A stretch of 64,000 nucleotides of DNA from Anaerotalea alkaliphila (GTDB lineage Bacteria > Bacillota > Clostridia > Lachnospirales > Vallitaleaceae): contig NZ_JAAEEH010000009.1 of assembly GCF_010179735.1 (NCBI RefSeq), forward strand, positions 21,674 to 85,673, in the 5' to 3' direction. The notes beneath the pieces were generated by a model that made no database searches, was not told where the DNA came from, and was given only the letters and a program-made list of their open reading frames with translations. Shown one piece after another: positions 9,544 to 17,778 of the stretch (position 1 is its first letter; every line of letters starts with the position of its first letter). The translations under genes were made by a program, and so were the position numbers.

Positions 9544-9602
9544 GTGACAATAATTTATTATGAGTATAATAAAATATTATCACCTAGTGACTGGAAATGC
9601 AA
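9544..9602 (-). promoter_or_regulatory. Promoter and 40-bp palindromic operator of the YheO-type regulator
   Basis: On the minus strand TTGCAT (9597-9602) and TAATAT (9574-9579) are exactly 17 bp apart. The -10 lies inside an imperfect 40-bp palindrome (9544-9583) whose ends read GTGACAATAA and TATTATCAC. This geometry fits a repressor that blocks its own promoter. Confidence 0.6.
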
Positions 9603-9666
9603 GGGGGAAATGAAAAACATCGGGCCTTGAATATTTGGAATTCAGATGAAGTGCCGGGGCGTTGCA

Positions 9667-9675
9667 TGGTATACT
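9667..9675 (+). promoter_or_regulatory. Extended -10 promoter for the ABC efflux operon
   Basis: TG-G-TATACT about 47 bases before the ATPase ATG; the -35 is weak. Confidence 0.45.
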
Positions 9676-9721
9676 GGAGATGGGCACACACCAATTGTTG
9701 GCATTGAATGGATGTGATCGT

Positions 9722-10486
9722 ATGCTGCAAATCGAAAATATCGGCAAGATCTACGGTAGCGGAAGCACCGCAGTGAAGGCCCTCGAGGATGTGACGGTGC
9801 GTATCGGAAACGGGGAATTCGTGGCCGTCATGGGACCTTCAGGCTCTGGAAAGTCCACATTGATGAACATCATCGGCTGCCTTGACAGGGCTACGAGCGG
9901 CACCTACATCCTGGATGAGGTGGATGTGAAGGAGCTGAGCGATGACCAGCTGGCTGCTATCCGCAACAAGAAAATCGGATTCGTATTCCAGTCGTTCAAC
10001 CTGCTTCCCAGGATTTCGGCCTTGAAAAATGTGGAACTGCCTATGGTCTATGCGGGGATCGGCCATAAGGAAAGAAGGGAGCGGGCCATGGAGGCGTTGT
10101 CCCGGGTAGGGCTATCGGACCGGATGGACCATAACCCAAGCGAATTGTCGGGAGGGCAGAAACAGAAGGTAGCCATAGCAAGGGCCCTGGTCAACAGGCC
10201 GGCCATCATTCTGGCGGACGAACCCACCGGAAACCTGGACTCCCTGTCGTCGGAAGAAATCATGGTCCAGTTCCAATCCCTGAACAAGGAAGGGGTGACC
10301 GTCCTCATCGTGACCCATGAGCCGGAAATCGCAGGGCATACCAAGCGGATCGTCACGTTTTCAGACGGGCATCTTGTCCGCGACCATGTGGTGGATAACC
10401 CCCTGAGCGCGGAAGAGATATTGGAGGGCAAAGTGCAGGCATTGAACCAGTCGCTGGAAGGGGGAATGCAGGATGAATGGACATGA
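9722..10486 (+). CDS. MacB/LolD-type ABC transporter ATPase
   Basis: 254 residues from the ATG at 9722. Walker A GPSGSGKST, Q-loop FQSFNLLPRISALKNVELP, signature LSGGQKQKVAIARAL, Walker B IILADEPTGNLD and the H-loop VTHE are all intact. The Q-loop wording is typical of the MacB/LolD/antimicrobial-peptide exporter branch. It begins a four-gene set with a Yip1 membrane protein, an adaptor and a MacB-like permease, and would power that permease. Its C-terminal tail, after about residue 225, is longer than usual. Its end overlaps the next gene by 14 bases. Confidence 0.92.
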   Translation: MLQIENIGKIYGSGSTAVKALEDVTVRIGNGEFVAVMGPSGSGKSTLMNIIGCLDRATSGTYILDEVDVKELSDDQLAAIRNKKIGFVFQSFNLLPRISALKNVELPMVYAGIGHKERRERAMEALSRVGLSDRMDHNPSELSGGQKQKVAIARALVNRPAIILADEPTGNLDSLSSEEIMVQFQSLNKEGVTVLIVTHEPEIAGHTKRIVTFSDGHLVRDHVVDNPLSAEEILEGKVQALNQSLEGGMQDEWT

Positions 10487-11198
10487 CGGTGGAAGACGAC
10501 AGCCTATGGGTGCATGGAGGAAATTGCGCGGGACCATCTTTTCACCCTCCGAAGCCTTCGAGGCGATTAGGGAAAAGCCCACGTTCCTTTTGCCGATGCT
10601 TGTGGTCCCGCTGTTTCCTGTCCTATACTTCCTGGTTTTCTGGGATTCCTATCAGGTCCAGGTCATCCGGATGCTGGAGACCCAGTTTGCGAACATGGGC
10701 ATGGAACTCACAAGGGAGATGCTGGATGCGCAGTTGCGGGTCACCCGCATCCTTACGCCGATCGGCGCGCTTGTGGGTCCGGTCATCGGGACCCTTGCCG
10801 GTGCCACCTACCATTTCCTCGCAGCCAGAATCGCGAAATCAAAAGTCACCTATCGGCAGCTGTTTTCCTTGATTTTCCATGTGCAGGTCGTTGGCGTGCT
10901 GCTGTGGGTCCTTTTCATGGTTTTGACGCTTCTGCAGGGCCAGGTTTCAATCCAAGAACCGGTCACAAGCCTGGCGAGCCTTTTGCCGGAGGAGTTGTAC
11001 GGCACTGCACTCTATGGGGCTGCCCTTTCGGTTGAGGTTTTTTCCATATGGCAACTGTGCCTCCTGTACATGGGATTGCGGATTGTGGCCCGCCTAAGCA
11101 AGAGGGCGTCGTTGCTGATCGTGTTGTCATATTTCGTATTGGGTGCCCTTATATCGACAGGGGCCATCCTGTTCAGCACGCGCATGGGCAACCTATGA
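10473..11198 (+). CDS. Yip1-family integral membrane protein
   Basis: 241 residues, with about five membrane helices after an amphipathic N-terminus (FSPSEAFEAIREKP), the typical opening of bacterial Yip1-domain proteins. The function of bacterial Yip1 proteins is poorly known; they often accompany ABC exporter genes. The start overlaps the ATPase gene by 14 bases, so coupled translation and a shared job with the exporter are likely. Confidence 0.75.
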   Translation: MNGHDGGRRQPMGAWRKLRGTIFSPSEAFEAIREKPTFLLPMLVVPLFPVLYFLVFWDSYQVQVIRMLETQFANMGMELTREMLDAQLRVTRILTPIGALVGPVIGTLAGATYHFLAARIAKSKVTYRQLFSLIFHVQVVGVLLWVLFMVLTLLQGQVSIQEPVTSLASLLPEELYGTALYGAALSVEVFSIWQLCLLYMGLRIVARLSKRASLLIVLSYFVLGALISTGAILFSTRMGNL

Positions 11199-11238
11199 AG
11201 AACCAGCAGAAGGCAACCTTATTAAAGGGGGTGAACGC

Positions 11239-12603
11239 ATGAAGAAAGTTGCAGTGGCCATCGTCATCATAGGCAGCATCGCGCTGATGGTCATTTTGAA
11301 CATGATGAAAGATTCCGGACAGGGACCGGGTGGTTTCGGATTCGGATTCCAAAAAGCGCAAGATGTGGAAGCGCGCAGGGTTGTCAAAGGCACCATAACA
11401 TCAAAAATAATCGTGACCGGAACGGTAGAGGCGATCGAGAAAAAGGCGGTCATGGCGGAAACATCGTTTAGGATCGACGTCGTACGAGTCAAGGAAGGGG
11501 ATGTGGTGCGCAAAGGGGACGTGCTGTTTGTTCCGGATACCGCATCCCTAGAGAAAGAACTTGCCGGATTGGAGCGGAATCTTGCTGCCCAATCCCTTCA
11601 ACTTGAAAAATTGAGAAGCCTGCAGACCTCGTCAAGTACCACCGGATTGGAAATCGCAGTGAAATTGGCGGAGGCCGCTTTGGCTTCGGCGGAAAAGAAT
11701 CATGGAAAGCAAGCCGGCGAGCTGGAAAAGAACCAGGTCCTTTATGATGAAGGGGTCATCCCCCTAAGTGAACTTGAGGCGATCAAAACCAGGGTGGAGG
11801 ATGCCTGGGAGCAGGTGGAGACAGCCCGATTGAATCTGGAGCGCAGCAAATCCGAATTGGAGAAACTGCGCGGCACCAATCATGAATCAACCCGATCGAC
11901 AGGGTACGACGTGGAAATCCAGCTGAAGAATATCGAGGGCCTTGAGATGTCCATTGAAAACCTGAAAGAGGGCATGGCGGACCTTGCTTCCAATGCAGTG
12001 GCGCCCATCGGCGGGGTAGTGACGGATGTGTTCGTAGGGGACGGGGAGACGGCTCCCCTGACGACCCCCTTGCTCAGGATCACAAACCTGGAGGGGTTGA
12101 AAGTGGTGGCCGACATCAGGGAATATGACATCAAGGACGTGGCGGTAGGGCAGGAGGTCGTCATCACAGGGGATGCAATACCGGCGGATGTGTCGGTCCG
12201 CGGGAAGGTTTCCCGCATTTCCCCGGTTGCCGTGGAGTCCATGGTCAACGGAAGGCAGGTGACGGCCGTTGCGGTGGAGCTGGAAGTATCGGAAGGACAG
12301 GATCAACTCAAGCCTGGTTATACGGTGGATTGCGAAATCACCACCCATGCGATTGAAGATGCCGTCATGGCATCCTACGATGTTTTTAGGGAAGACAAGG
12401 ACAACAACAAGGTCGTGTTCGTCATCGGCGGGGAGGACATCGTAGAGGAACGTGTCGTCAAACTGGGGATCACAGCGGATTTTGATGCGCAAGTCCGGGA
12501 AGGTTTGCGTGAAGGCGAACTTGTGGTGGTGAACCCATCGTTGTCCCTGAAGGCCGGGGACAAGGTGCGGATCACCAACGGGCCATTGGAAGAAGGGGAG
12601 TAG
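11239..12603 (+). CDS. MacA/HlyD-type efflux adaptor protein
   Basis: 454 residues with one N-terminal membrane anchor (residues ~4-22), then a lipoyl/barrel-sandwich half, a helical hairpin coiled coil (~110-215) rich in Glu, Lys and Leu, the second lipoyl half (NAVAPIGGVVTDVFVGDGETA) and a beta-barrel. This is the membrane-fusion-protein layout that links MacB-type permeases to their substrate or periplasmic partner. AAAGGGGGTG precedes the ATG at 11239; the longer upstream frame lacks such a site. The permease follows after one base. Confidence 0.92.
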   Translation: MKKVAVAIVIIGSIALMVILNMMKDSGQGPGGFGFGFQKAQDVEARRVVKGTITSKIIVTGTVEAIEKKAVMAETSFRIDVVRVKEGDVVRKGDVLFVPDTASLEKELAGLERNLAAQSLQLEKLRSLQTSSSTTGLEIAVKLAEAALASAEKNHGKQAGELEKNQVLYDEGVIPLSELEAIKTRVEDAWEQVETARLNLERSKSELEKLRGTNHESTRSTGYDVEIQLKNIEGLEMSIENLKEGMADLASNAVAPIGGVVTDVFVGDGETAPLTTPLLRITNLEGLKVVADIREYDIKDVAVGQEVVITGDAIPADVSVRGKVSRISPVAVESMVNGRQVTAVAVELEVSEGQDQLKPGYTVDCEITTHAIEDAVMASYDVFREDKDNNKVVFVIGGEDIVEERVVKLGITADFDAQVREGLREGELVVVNPSLSLKAGDKVRITNGPLEEGE

Positions 12604-12604
12604 G

Positions 12605-13813
12605 ATGGATTTCACCGAAAATTTCAAGCAGGCGCTTATGAGTCTAACTACCAACAAATTGAGGTCCTTTTTGACCATGATGGGTATTGTGATGGGGGTT
12701 TTCTCCCTCGTGGCGATCATGGCCATCAGCAATGCGGCGAAATCCTTCATGACGGCGGAATTCAACAAGATGGGAGCGAACACCATCATCCTGCAGTACC
12801 GGACAAACGACTTGGATGAACGCGACCTGCTGACCATGGCGGACATGGACAACATAACCAGGGGCATGGAGGAGGTCGAGAACATCGCTTCCGCAAAAGT
12901 GTTCCTTTCGGAGGTCCGGTTGGAAGACGGCAACAGGGATGCGCAAATCATCGGCGCCACCTCCCAGTACCCCAGTTTCCAGACGATGGATTTTGTCGTG
13001 GGGCGCTTCCTGACCGCATCCGACGTGGAGGGGCAGCGCCAGGTGGTCATCGTAACGGATACCTATGCGAGACGTTACTTTGGCACCACAGGGATTCTTG
13101 GGGAAGAGGTGCGGATCGTCAACCACAATGGCGGCATCATGAAAATGAAGGTGATCGGAGTCCGCAGCACGGAGGGGGATCTGTTCGCGTCCATGCTGGA
13201 AGGCATCGATTTGCCGGTGGAACTCATTGTGCCGTTTACCACCTCCCAGAGCTTCTTTGGGGACGGTTCCGTGGACCAGATACAGATAGCCGTCAAAGCA
13301 GGAGTTGACTTGAAATCCGCAGGGGAGAAGCTGGTCAGGCTGCTTTCGTTCGTCCATCGGAATGAGGACAAGTATCTTGCAACCAGTGTGGCGGATATCC
13401 AGCAGGCGGTAGGAAACGTGTTGGGCGTCATCTCCATGGTTCTTCTGGTCATCGCCGTCATCACCCTGATCGTGGGTGGAATCGGAATCATCAACATCCT
13501 TCTGGTATCCGTGACGGAGCGGATCCGTGAGATTGGGATCCGAAAAGCGATTGGAGCCAGAAAGAAGGATATCGTCCTGCAATTCCTGACGGAATCCATC
13601 ATGATGACGGGTCTCAGCGGTCTCATCGGCATCGGGTTGGGCTTGGTCACAGGTGCTGTCATTTCCAGTGTCATCAAGATACCGCCTGTCGTGGACTACA
13701 AGATCGTGCTGCTTGCATTCTTCGGTTCCGTCCTGCTGGGGATCATCTTCGGGGTATATCCTGCAAAAAAAGCGGCGGACCTGGATCCCATCGAGTCGCT
13801 ACGGTATGAGTGA
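12605..13813 (+). CDS. MacB-like ABC transporter permease
   Basis: 402 residues. One N-terminal membrane helix, a large extracytoplasmic MacB periplasmic-core domain (~45-240), then three membrane helices in the FtsX-like domain with the conserved motif ITERIREIGIRKAIGA-type (here VTERIREIGIRKAIGARKKDI). It ends in the usual YPAKKAADLDPIESLRYE. With the ATPase and adaptor it makes a MacAB-type mechanotransmission exporter for peptides, antibiotics or envelope components; the substrate is not evident. Confidence 0.93.
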   Translation: MDFTENFKQALMSLTTNKLRSFLTMMGIVMGVFSLVAIMAISNAAKSFMTAEFNKMGANTIILQYRTNDLDERDLLTMADMDNITRGMEEVENIASAKVFLSEVRLEDGNRDAQIIGATSQYPSFQTMDFVVGRFLTASDVEGQRQVVIVTDTYARRYFGTTGILGEEVRIVNHNGGIMKMKVIGVRSTEGDLFASMLEGIDLPVELIVPFTTSQSFFGDGSVDQIQIAVKAGVDLKSAGEKLVRLLSFVHRNEDKYLATSVADIQQAVGNVLGVISMVLLVIAVITLIVGGIGIINILLVSVTERIREIGIRKAIGARKKDIVLQFLTESIMMTGLSGLIGIGLGLVTGAVISSVIKIPPVVDYKIVLLAFFGSVLLGIIFGVYPAKKAADLDPIESLRYE

Positions 13814-13838
13814 CAGTTGCGGTGCCCTATGTTAAAAT
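13810..13838 (+). promoter_or_regulatory. Promoter of the xpaC-telA unit
   Basis: GTGACA (13810-13815), 17-bp spacer, TAAAAT (13833-13838) preceded by TG at the extended position. It starts in the stop codon of the permease gene, so the next genes can be transcribed apart from the exporter. Confidence 0.6.
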
Positions 13839-13889
13839 GAATGGAATGGGAACCATTCACGCCCGATCCGGAACAGGAGGGAGAAGCAC

Positions 13890-14633
13890 ATGGTGCAGAT
13901 GGAAAAATTGATGAAACTTGCAGCATTGAATGCGGGGATCGCAGTCTCCAACATCGTGCTATTCTCTGAAGAGCTGATGGGGGTTGTGCTGATCGGCGGA
14001 AGCGCGTTCGAGACGGTTTTCGGGATTACGGCAATCTTCATGAGTGGAGCTGTTTTTGCTGTGGGCAACTACAGCATCCTGTCGGGGAAAGGCAAAAAAA
14101 GCCAGGCCAACGACCTGAAAACGGCAGAGGATTGCATCAACGCCCTGAAAAGGAGCGGTGTGAAACGGACTTTTTCGAAGGAGATGGCGACAATAACGGA
14201 ACAGACCAGACGGTTTTCGAAGAAGAAGGACACCGCCAGGGACCTGCTCCTGCAGAAGTTCAGCAGCGAAGAAATGAGTTATTCCAAATTTCAAGGCGTC
14301 ATCAACGAAGTTGAAAGTGTTTTTTCCGTGAACATCAAAAACATAGTGAAGAAACTGAGTGCGTTCGATGTGGAGGATTACCGCCGCATGAGGACAAGAC
14401 GCGCGAAAAGGGAGTTCTCCAAGGAATTCATCCGGACAAAAATGGGCATCTATCATGAGTACATCCGGTTTCTCAAGGAATCCATCAAGGACAATGAGCA
14501 GATCCTGCTGAAGATGGACAGGCTGTTGCTGGAACTGTCCAGACTCAACAGCCTGGAGAACGGGGAAATGGAGAAAATGGATGCGATGAAGGAAATCGAC
14601 GAGCTCATCAACAAGACAAAGCTTTACAAATAG
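13890..14633 (+). CDS. XpaC-like membrane/coiled-coil protein
   Basis: 247 residues with two N-terminal membrane helices (~15-60), then a long charged, mainly helical cytoplasmic region. I place it in the XpaC family mainly because it precedes a TelA gene, as in the Bacillus xpaC-yaaN pair, and because size and layout agree; direct motif support is weak. The family name refers to 5-bromo-4-chloroindolyl-phosphate hydrolysis, and no biochemical role is established. AGGAGGGAG precedes the ATG. Confidence 0.55.
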   Translation: MVQMEKLMKLAALNAGIAVSNIVLFSEELMGVVLIGGSAFETVFGITAIFMSGAVFAVGNYSILSGKGKKSQANDLKTAEDCINALKRSGVKRTFSKEMATITEQTRRFSKKKDTARDLLLQKFSSEEMSYSKFQGVINEVESVFSVNIKNIVKKLSAFDVEDYRRMRTRRAKREFSKEFIRTKMGIYHEYIRFLKESIKDNEQILLKMDRLLLELSRLNSLENGEMEKMDAMKEIDELINKTKLYK

Positions 14634-14651
14634 GGAACAGGAGGGTTTGCG

Positions 14652-15791
14652 ATGGGATTTTCCATGGAAGTGCTGGATACGGAACGAATCAAGAAGGAGA
14701 TTGCCCAGGAAGTGCAGCCTGTCCCGGAAGAGGTTGCCAAGCTGAAGGAGTTGGCCGAGAGCAATGTGAAGGAAATCATGACGGTCGACCTGGACTCGAT
14801 GGAGAAAAGGAAGTCGATGCTCCGGTCCATCGAGGAATTCGGCATGGAGACAATGAAAGGCTCAGAGAACAAAAACAGGATGCTCCAGGTTTCCGTGGGC
14901 GACCTGTCAAAAAGGGGGGGCGAAAGCGATGCTATCGCGGCGGGTCTGCTGGAGTTGCAAAGGGAAATCAAAGACCTCGACCCCAGCAGGATCGACTTCA
15001 CCAAGACGGGCATATTGGGGAAGCTTTTCAATCCGCTGCGGGCGTATTTCGACAAATACCAGAAGGCGGATTCGGTGGTCAACGACATCGTGGCATCCTT
15101 GGACAAGGGCAAATCAACCTTGAAGAATGACAACACCACCTTGGAGATTGAAGAGGTTTCCATGCGGGAGCTGACAAAAAAACTTATAAAAGAGATCGAG
15201 ATGGGCACACTGATGGACGAAATCCTATCGAGGCAGATCGACAACGCCAAAGCCGGCAATGTTGATCCGGACAAGATCCGGTTCGTGTCGGAAGAGGTTT
15301 TGTTCCCTTTGCGGCAGAGGATACTGGACATGCAGCAGATGATGGTGGTCAACCAGCAGGGAATCATGGCAGTCGAGGTCATCCGGAGGAACAACAAGGA
15401 ACTCATCCGGGGAGTGGAACGGGCTAAAACGGTGACGATCTCTGCGATGCGGATTGCGGCCATGGTTGCTGGAGCGCTCTACAACCAGAAAATCGTCCTG
15501 AAAAAAATAGGGATGTTGAATGCGACCACCAACGACCTGATCGGCGGAACGTCCAGGATGCTGAAGGAACAAGGCGCGGAAATCCACAAGCAGTCCATGG
15601 AGGCCAACATATCCGTCGACACGCTGAAGGCCGCGTTCGCAGATGTCATTGCGGCAATGGATGCAATCAGCACCTACAAGCAGGAGGCCCTTCCCAAGAT
15701 GAAGCAGACCATCGACGCGTTCAAGGAGCTGGCCGCGGAGGGAGAGCAGCAAATCCAGAGGCTGGAGAAGGGAAGCCGGCTTTCCCTCTAG
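14652..15791 (+). CDS. telA: TelA-family toxic anion resistance protein
   Basis: 379 residues, the usual TelA length, largely alpha-helical and soluble. Family landmarks include the FFDKYQKAD-type segment (here RAYFDKYQKADSVVNDIV) and the C-terminal GTSRMLKEQGAEIHKQSMEA region. TelA proteins were linked to tellurite and other envelope-stress tolerance; the mechanism is unresolved, and they commonly pair with XpaC-like proteins. AGGAGGG lies just before the ATG, 18 bases after the XpaC-like stop. Probably part of an envelope-stress unit with its neighbours. Confidence 0.88.
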   Translation: MGFSMEVLDTERIKKEIAQEVQPVPEEVAKLKELAESNVKEIMTVDLDSMEKRKSMLRSIEEFGMETMKGSENKNRMLQVSVGDLSKRGGESDAIAAGLLELQREIKDLDPSRIDFTKTGILGKLFNPLRAYFDKYQKADSVVNDIVASLDKGKSTLKNDNTTLEIEEVSMRELTKKLIKEIEMGTLMDEILSRQIDNAKAGNVDPDKIRFVSEEVLFPLRQRILDMQQMMVVNQQGIMAVEVIRRNNKELIRGVERAKTVTISAMRIAAMVAGALYNQKIVLKKIGMLNATTNDLIGGTSRMLKEQGAEIHKQSMEANISVDTLKAAFADVIAAMDAISTYKQEALPKMKQTIDAFKELAAEGEQQIQRLEKGSRLSL

Positions 15792-15801
15792 GCGAAGGGA
15801 G

Positions 15802-16380
15802 ATGGAGCCGGAACTCCGGCGGAAAGGACGCGCCATGCTGACCATCAGCTTCTCCACCATGATGGTGGTGCTGACCATCTACGGGGGGCAGTTCTCACCC
15901 CGGACCCTGCAGGACTTCCTGGAAAAAAGGATGACCCAGCGGATCCTGGGGTATTTCATGGGCGTGCTGGTATTTTCCATCTTCGCCCTCTTCTCCATGA
16001 AGCCCGAGCGGCTTTCCGCTCCGGTGCTAAAGTGCTATGCGGAGGACGAGGAAAAGGTGCGGCTGGTGCTGCGGGGGCTCACTTTCGACCGGCTGCTCTT
16101 CGAGAACTTCTATCCCATCCGCCACTATGGGGTGGAGGACCTTTTCATCCTGGACGGGATGGCAGGCGCCCTGGCGGTCGTGGCAAAGGAGAACACCCCG
16201 AAGATCCGGCGAAAGACCTGGAACTTCGCCAAATACCTCCTTTCCGGCGTGGATTGGGACAAGCTTCAGGACGTGGAGCGCTCCTACCTGAAGGACCGGT
16301 TCTACCAGCTGGCCGTGTTGGCCGGGGAACTGGAGGACTACGGCAAGATGTTCGGGAAGGTAGGAAAAGAAGAAAGGTGA
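15802..16380 (+). CDS. Shortened DUF2254 membrane protein (apparent in-frame loss of N-terminus and middle)
   Basis: 192 residues. Residues ~12-60 match the family's conserved helix pair and its SQFSPR motif (here GGQFSPRTLQDFL, then TQRILGYFMGVLVFSIF). From about residue 67 the protein jumps to the family's C-terminal region (FENFYPIRHYGVEDLFIL). Full DUF2254 proteins are about 400-450 residues, so the first two helices and roughly 150-200 central residues seem missing although the frame is intact. It may be a decaying gene or a minimal variant. It follows telA by 10 bases. ATG at 15835 is an alternative start. Confidence 0.6.
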   Translation: MEPELRRKGRAMLTISFSTMMVVLTIYGGQFSPRTLQDFLEKRMTQRILGYFMGVLVFSIFALFSMKPERLSAPVLKCYAEDEEKVRLVLRGLTFDRLLFENFYPIRHYGVEDLFILDGMAGALAVVAKENTPKIRRKTWNFAKYLLSGVDWDKLQDVERSYLKDRFYQLAVLAGELEDYGKMFGKVGKEER

Positions 16381-16411
16381 GCGGATTCGGTCCGTCCACC
16401 TTTCTTCTTTT
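16365..16411. terminator. Terminator between the DUF2254 gene and the oxidoreductase
   Basis: A 15-bp stem (AAAAGAAGAAAGGTG / CACCTTTCTTCTTTT) with an inner CGGA/TCCG helix, followed by more T residues; the stop codon of the upstream gene lies in the left arm. It suits both convergent genes. Confidence 0.85.
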
Positions 16412-16441
16412 TTTTCGCCGGCCGTAATATTTCCTAGGCCG

Positions 16442-17584
16442 TCACACTTCCACCCAGATGTTGTTGTTCTCATTGCTCCTGATGCACGCCTCCACGAACC
16501 GGACGCCTTGCACCCCGTCCTCCACCGTCGGATAGCGGTAGGTCCCCGGATCCCGGCCGGCTTTCTTCGCGATCAGGTTCTTGCAGAACCCCAGGTACAG
16601 GTTGGCGAAGGCTTCGTAGAAGCCTTCCACGTGGCCGGAAGGGAGCCGGCACAGATCCCTAGCCGCATCGTACAGGAAATCCCTGCCGGCGGTGTAATGC
16701 TGGACAGGCTGGTTGATCCTGGCTACTTTGAGCACCCCCGGTGTGGAGTGGTTCCATTCGATGGCGCCCTTGTCCCCGAAGACGCGGATGCAGACGTCCG
16801 TCTCATGGCCCATGGCCACCTGGGATGTCCACAGCATGCCGGGGATGTTTCCCTGGAAACGAAGCATGGCCTGCACGTTCGTTTCCAGGGGGAGGTGGGG
16901 AGGGTAGTGGTCGAACCTTGCAAGGACCGCCTCCAGCTCGAGGCCGGTCATCCTGGACAGGAGGCATTCCACATGGGTGCCGATGTCCGCGGCGCATCCG
17001 GAAGCCCCGGACCGTTTCGGGTCCATCCGCCAGGCGGCCTGTTCGGAACGGTCGCTCACCAGGGACACCGCCAGCCATTCCTGGGGATATTCCCCCAGGA
17101 CGGACTGGATGTTCCCGATCTCCCCATGGTCGATCATCTCCCGCGCCTGCCGGATCATGGCGTATCCCGTATAGACATAGGTGACCCCGAACAGCAGGTC
17201 CTTTTCCTTCGCTGTCCGTGCCAGCACCTCCGCCTGCTCCGAAGTCAGGGCCAGGGGCTTGTCGCACATGATGTGGATGCCGTTCTCCATGAACGCCATG
17301 GCAATCTCGAAGTGGGTGTCGTTGGGCGTCGCGATGATGACGAAATCGATGCCGTCCTTACGGCGGCCCTCCGCTTCGGCCATGGACGCATAGTCGTCAT
17401 ACAGCCTGGCGGTGTCTGCCAGATCCCATCTTTCCGCGGTCCTTGCGTTCTCTTCCTTGTTCCGTGTGAAGCAGCCGGCTTGCAGCAGGGCCAGGTCATC
17501 GAATTGTGCGGCAATGCGATGGACATTGCCGATGAAGCCCTTGTTTCCGCCGCCCACCATGCCAAAGGTCAATTTGTTGGACAC
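16442..17584 (-). CDS. Gfo/Idh/MocA-family sugar oxidoreductase
   Basis: 380 residues. N-terminal Rossmann fold with the NAD(P) loop GMVGGGNKGFIG and the family motif CDKPLALT (the EKP-like catalytic Lys), then the alpha/beta substrate domain. Such enzymes oxidise or reduce sugars, inositols or sugar derivatives; relatives of this length act on inositol- or uronate-like compounds. Substrate not readable. The GTG start is set by AGGAGGA six bases upstream. It is monocistronic and ends at a shared terminator. Confidence 0.9.
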   Translation of the reverse strand: MSNKLTFGMVGGGNKGFIGNVHRIAAQFDDLALLQAGCFTRNKEENARTAERWDLADTARLYDDYASMAEAEGRRKDGIDFVIIATPNDTHFEIAMAFMENGIHIMCDKPLALTSEQAEVLARTAKEKDLLFGVTYVYTGYAMIRQAREMIDHGEIGNIQSVLGEYPQEWLAVSLVSDRSEQAAWRMDPKRSGASGCAADIGTHVECLLSRMTGLELEAVLARFDHYPPHLPLETNVQAMLRFQGNIPGMLWTSQVAMGHETDVCIRVFGDKGAIEWNHSTPGVLKVARINQPVQHYTAGRDFLYDAARDLCRLPSGHVEGFYEAFANLYLGFCKNLIAKKAGRDPGTYRYPTVEDGVQGVRFVEACIRSNENNNIWVEV

Positions 17585-17625
17585 GATTGTTCCTCCTGTC
17601 TGTGTACGTAGTGGTGTAATTCCTA

Positions 17626-17631
17626 ATTATA
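17626..17631 (-). promoter_or_regulatory. -10 box (TATAAT) for the oxidoreductase gene
   Basis: Minus-strand TATAAT about 42 bases before the GTG; no clear -35. Confidence 0.4.
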
Positions 17632-17666
17632 CATGCGAATTTGAGGACCAGCTACCACTATCTTGC

Positions 17667-17705
17667 TGAATGCGCACTTGGGGTCAGACCCCAAGTGCGC
17701 ATTCA
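17667..17705. repeat. REP-like palindrome, copy A
   Basis: A perfect 39-bp palindrome: 19-bp arms around a single central A, with core CTTGGGGTC-A-GACCCCAAG and outer TGCGCA ends. Further copies are at 20735, 39389 and 39538, and a degenerate one at 38553. It lies between divergent genes (the oxidoreductase and the lipoprotein), so it is not simply a terminator. Confidence 0.9.
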
Positions 17706-17778
17706 CATGGAACTTCCTTGCCCCTTCCTGCGTCAACAGCTCTGTTGGAAAAAAACACAGTATTGGAGGAGCACGATC

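Noticed and set aside
17667..17705. Palindrome A as a rho-independent terminator
   Set aside because: It lies between divergent gene starts and lacks a T-run on either side.
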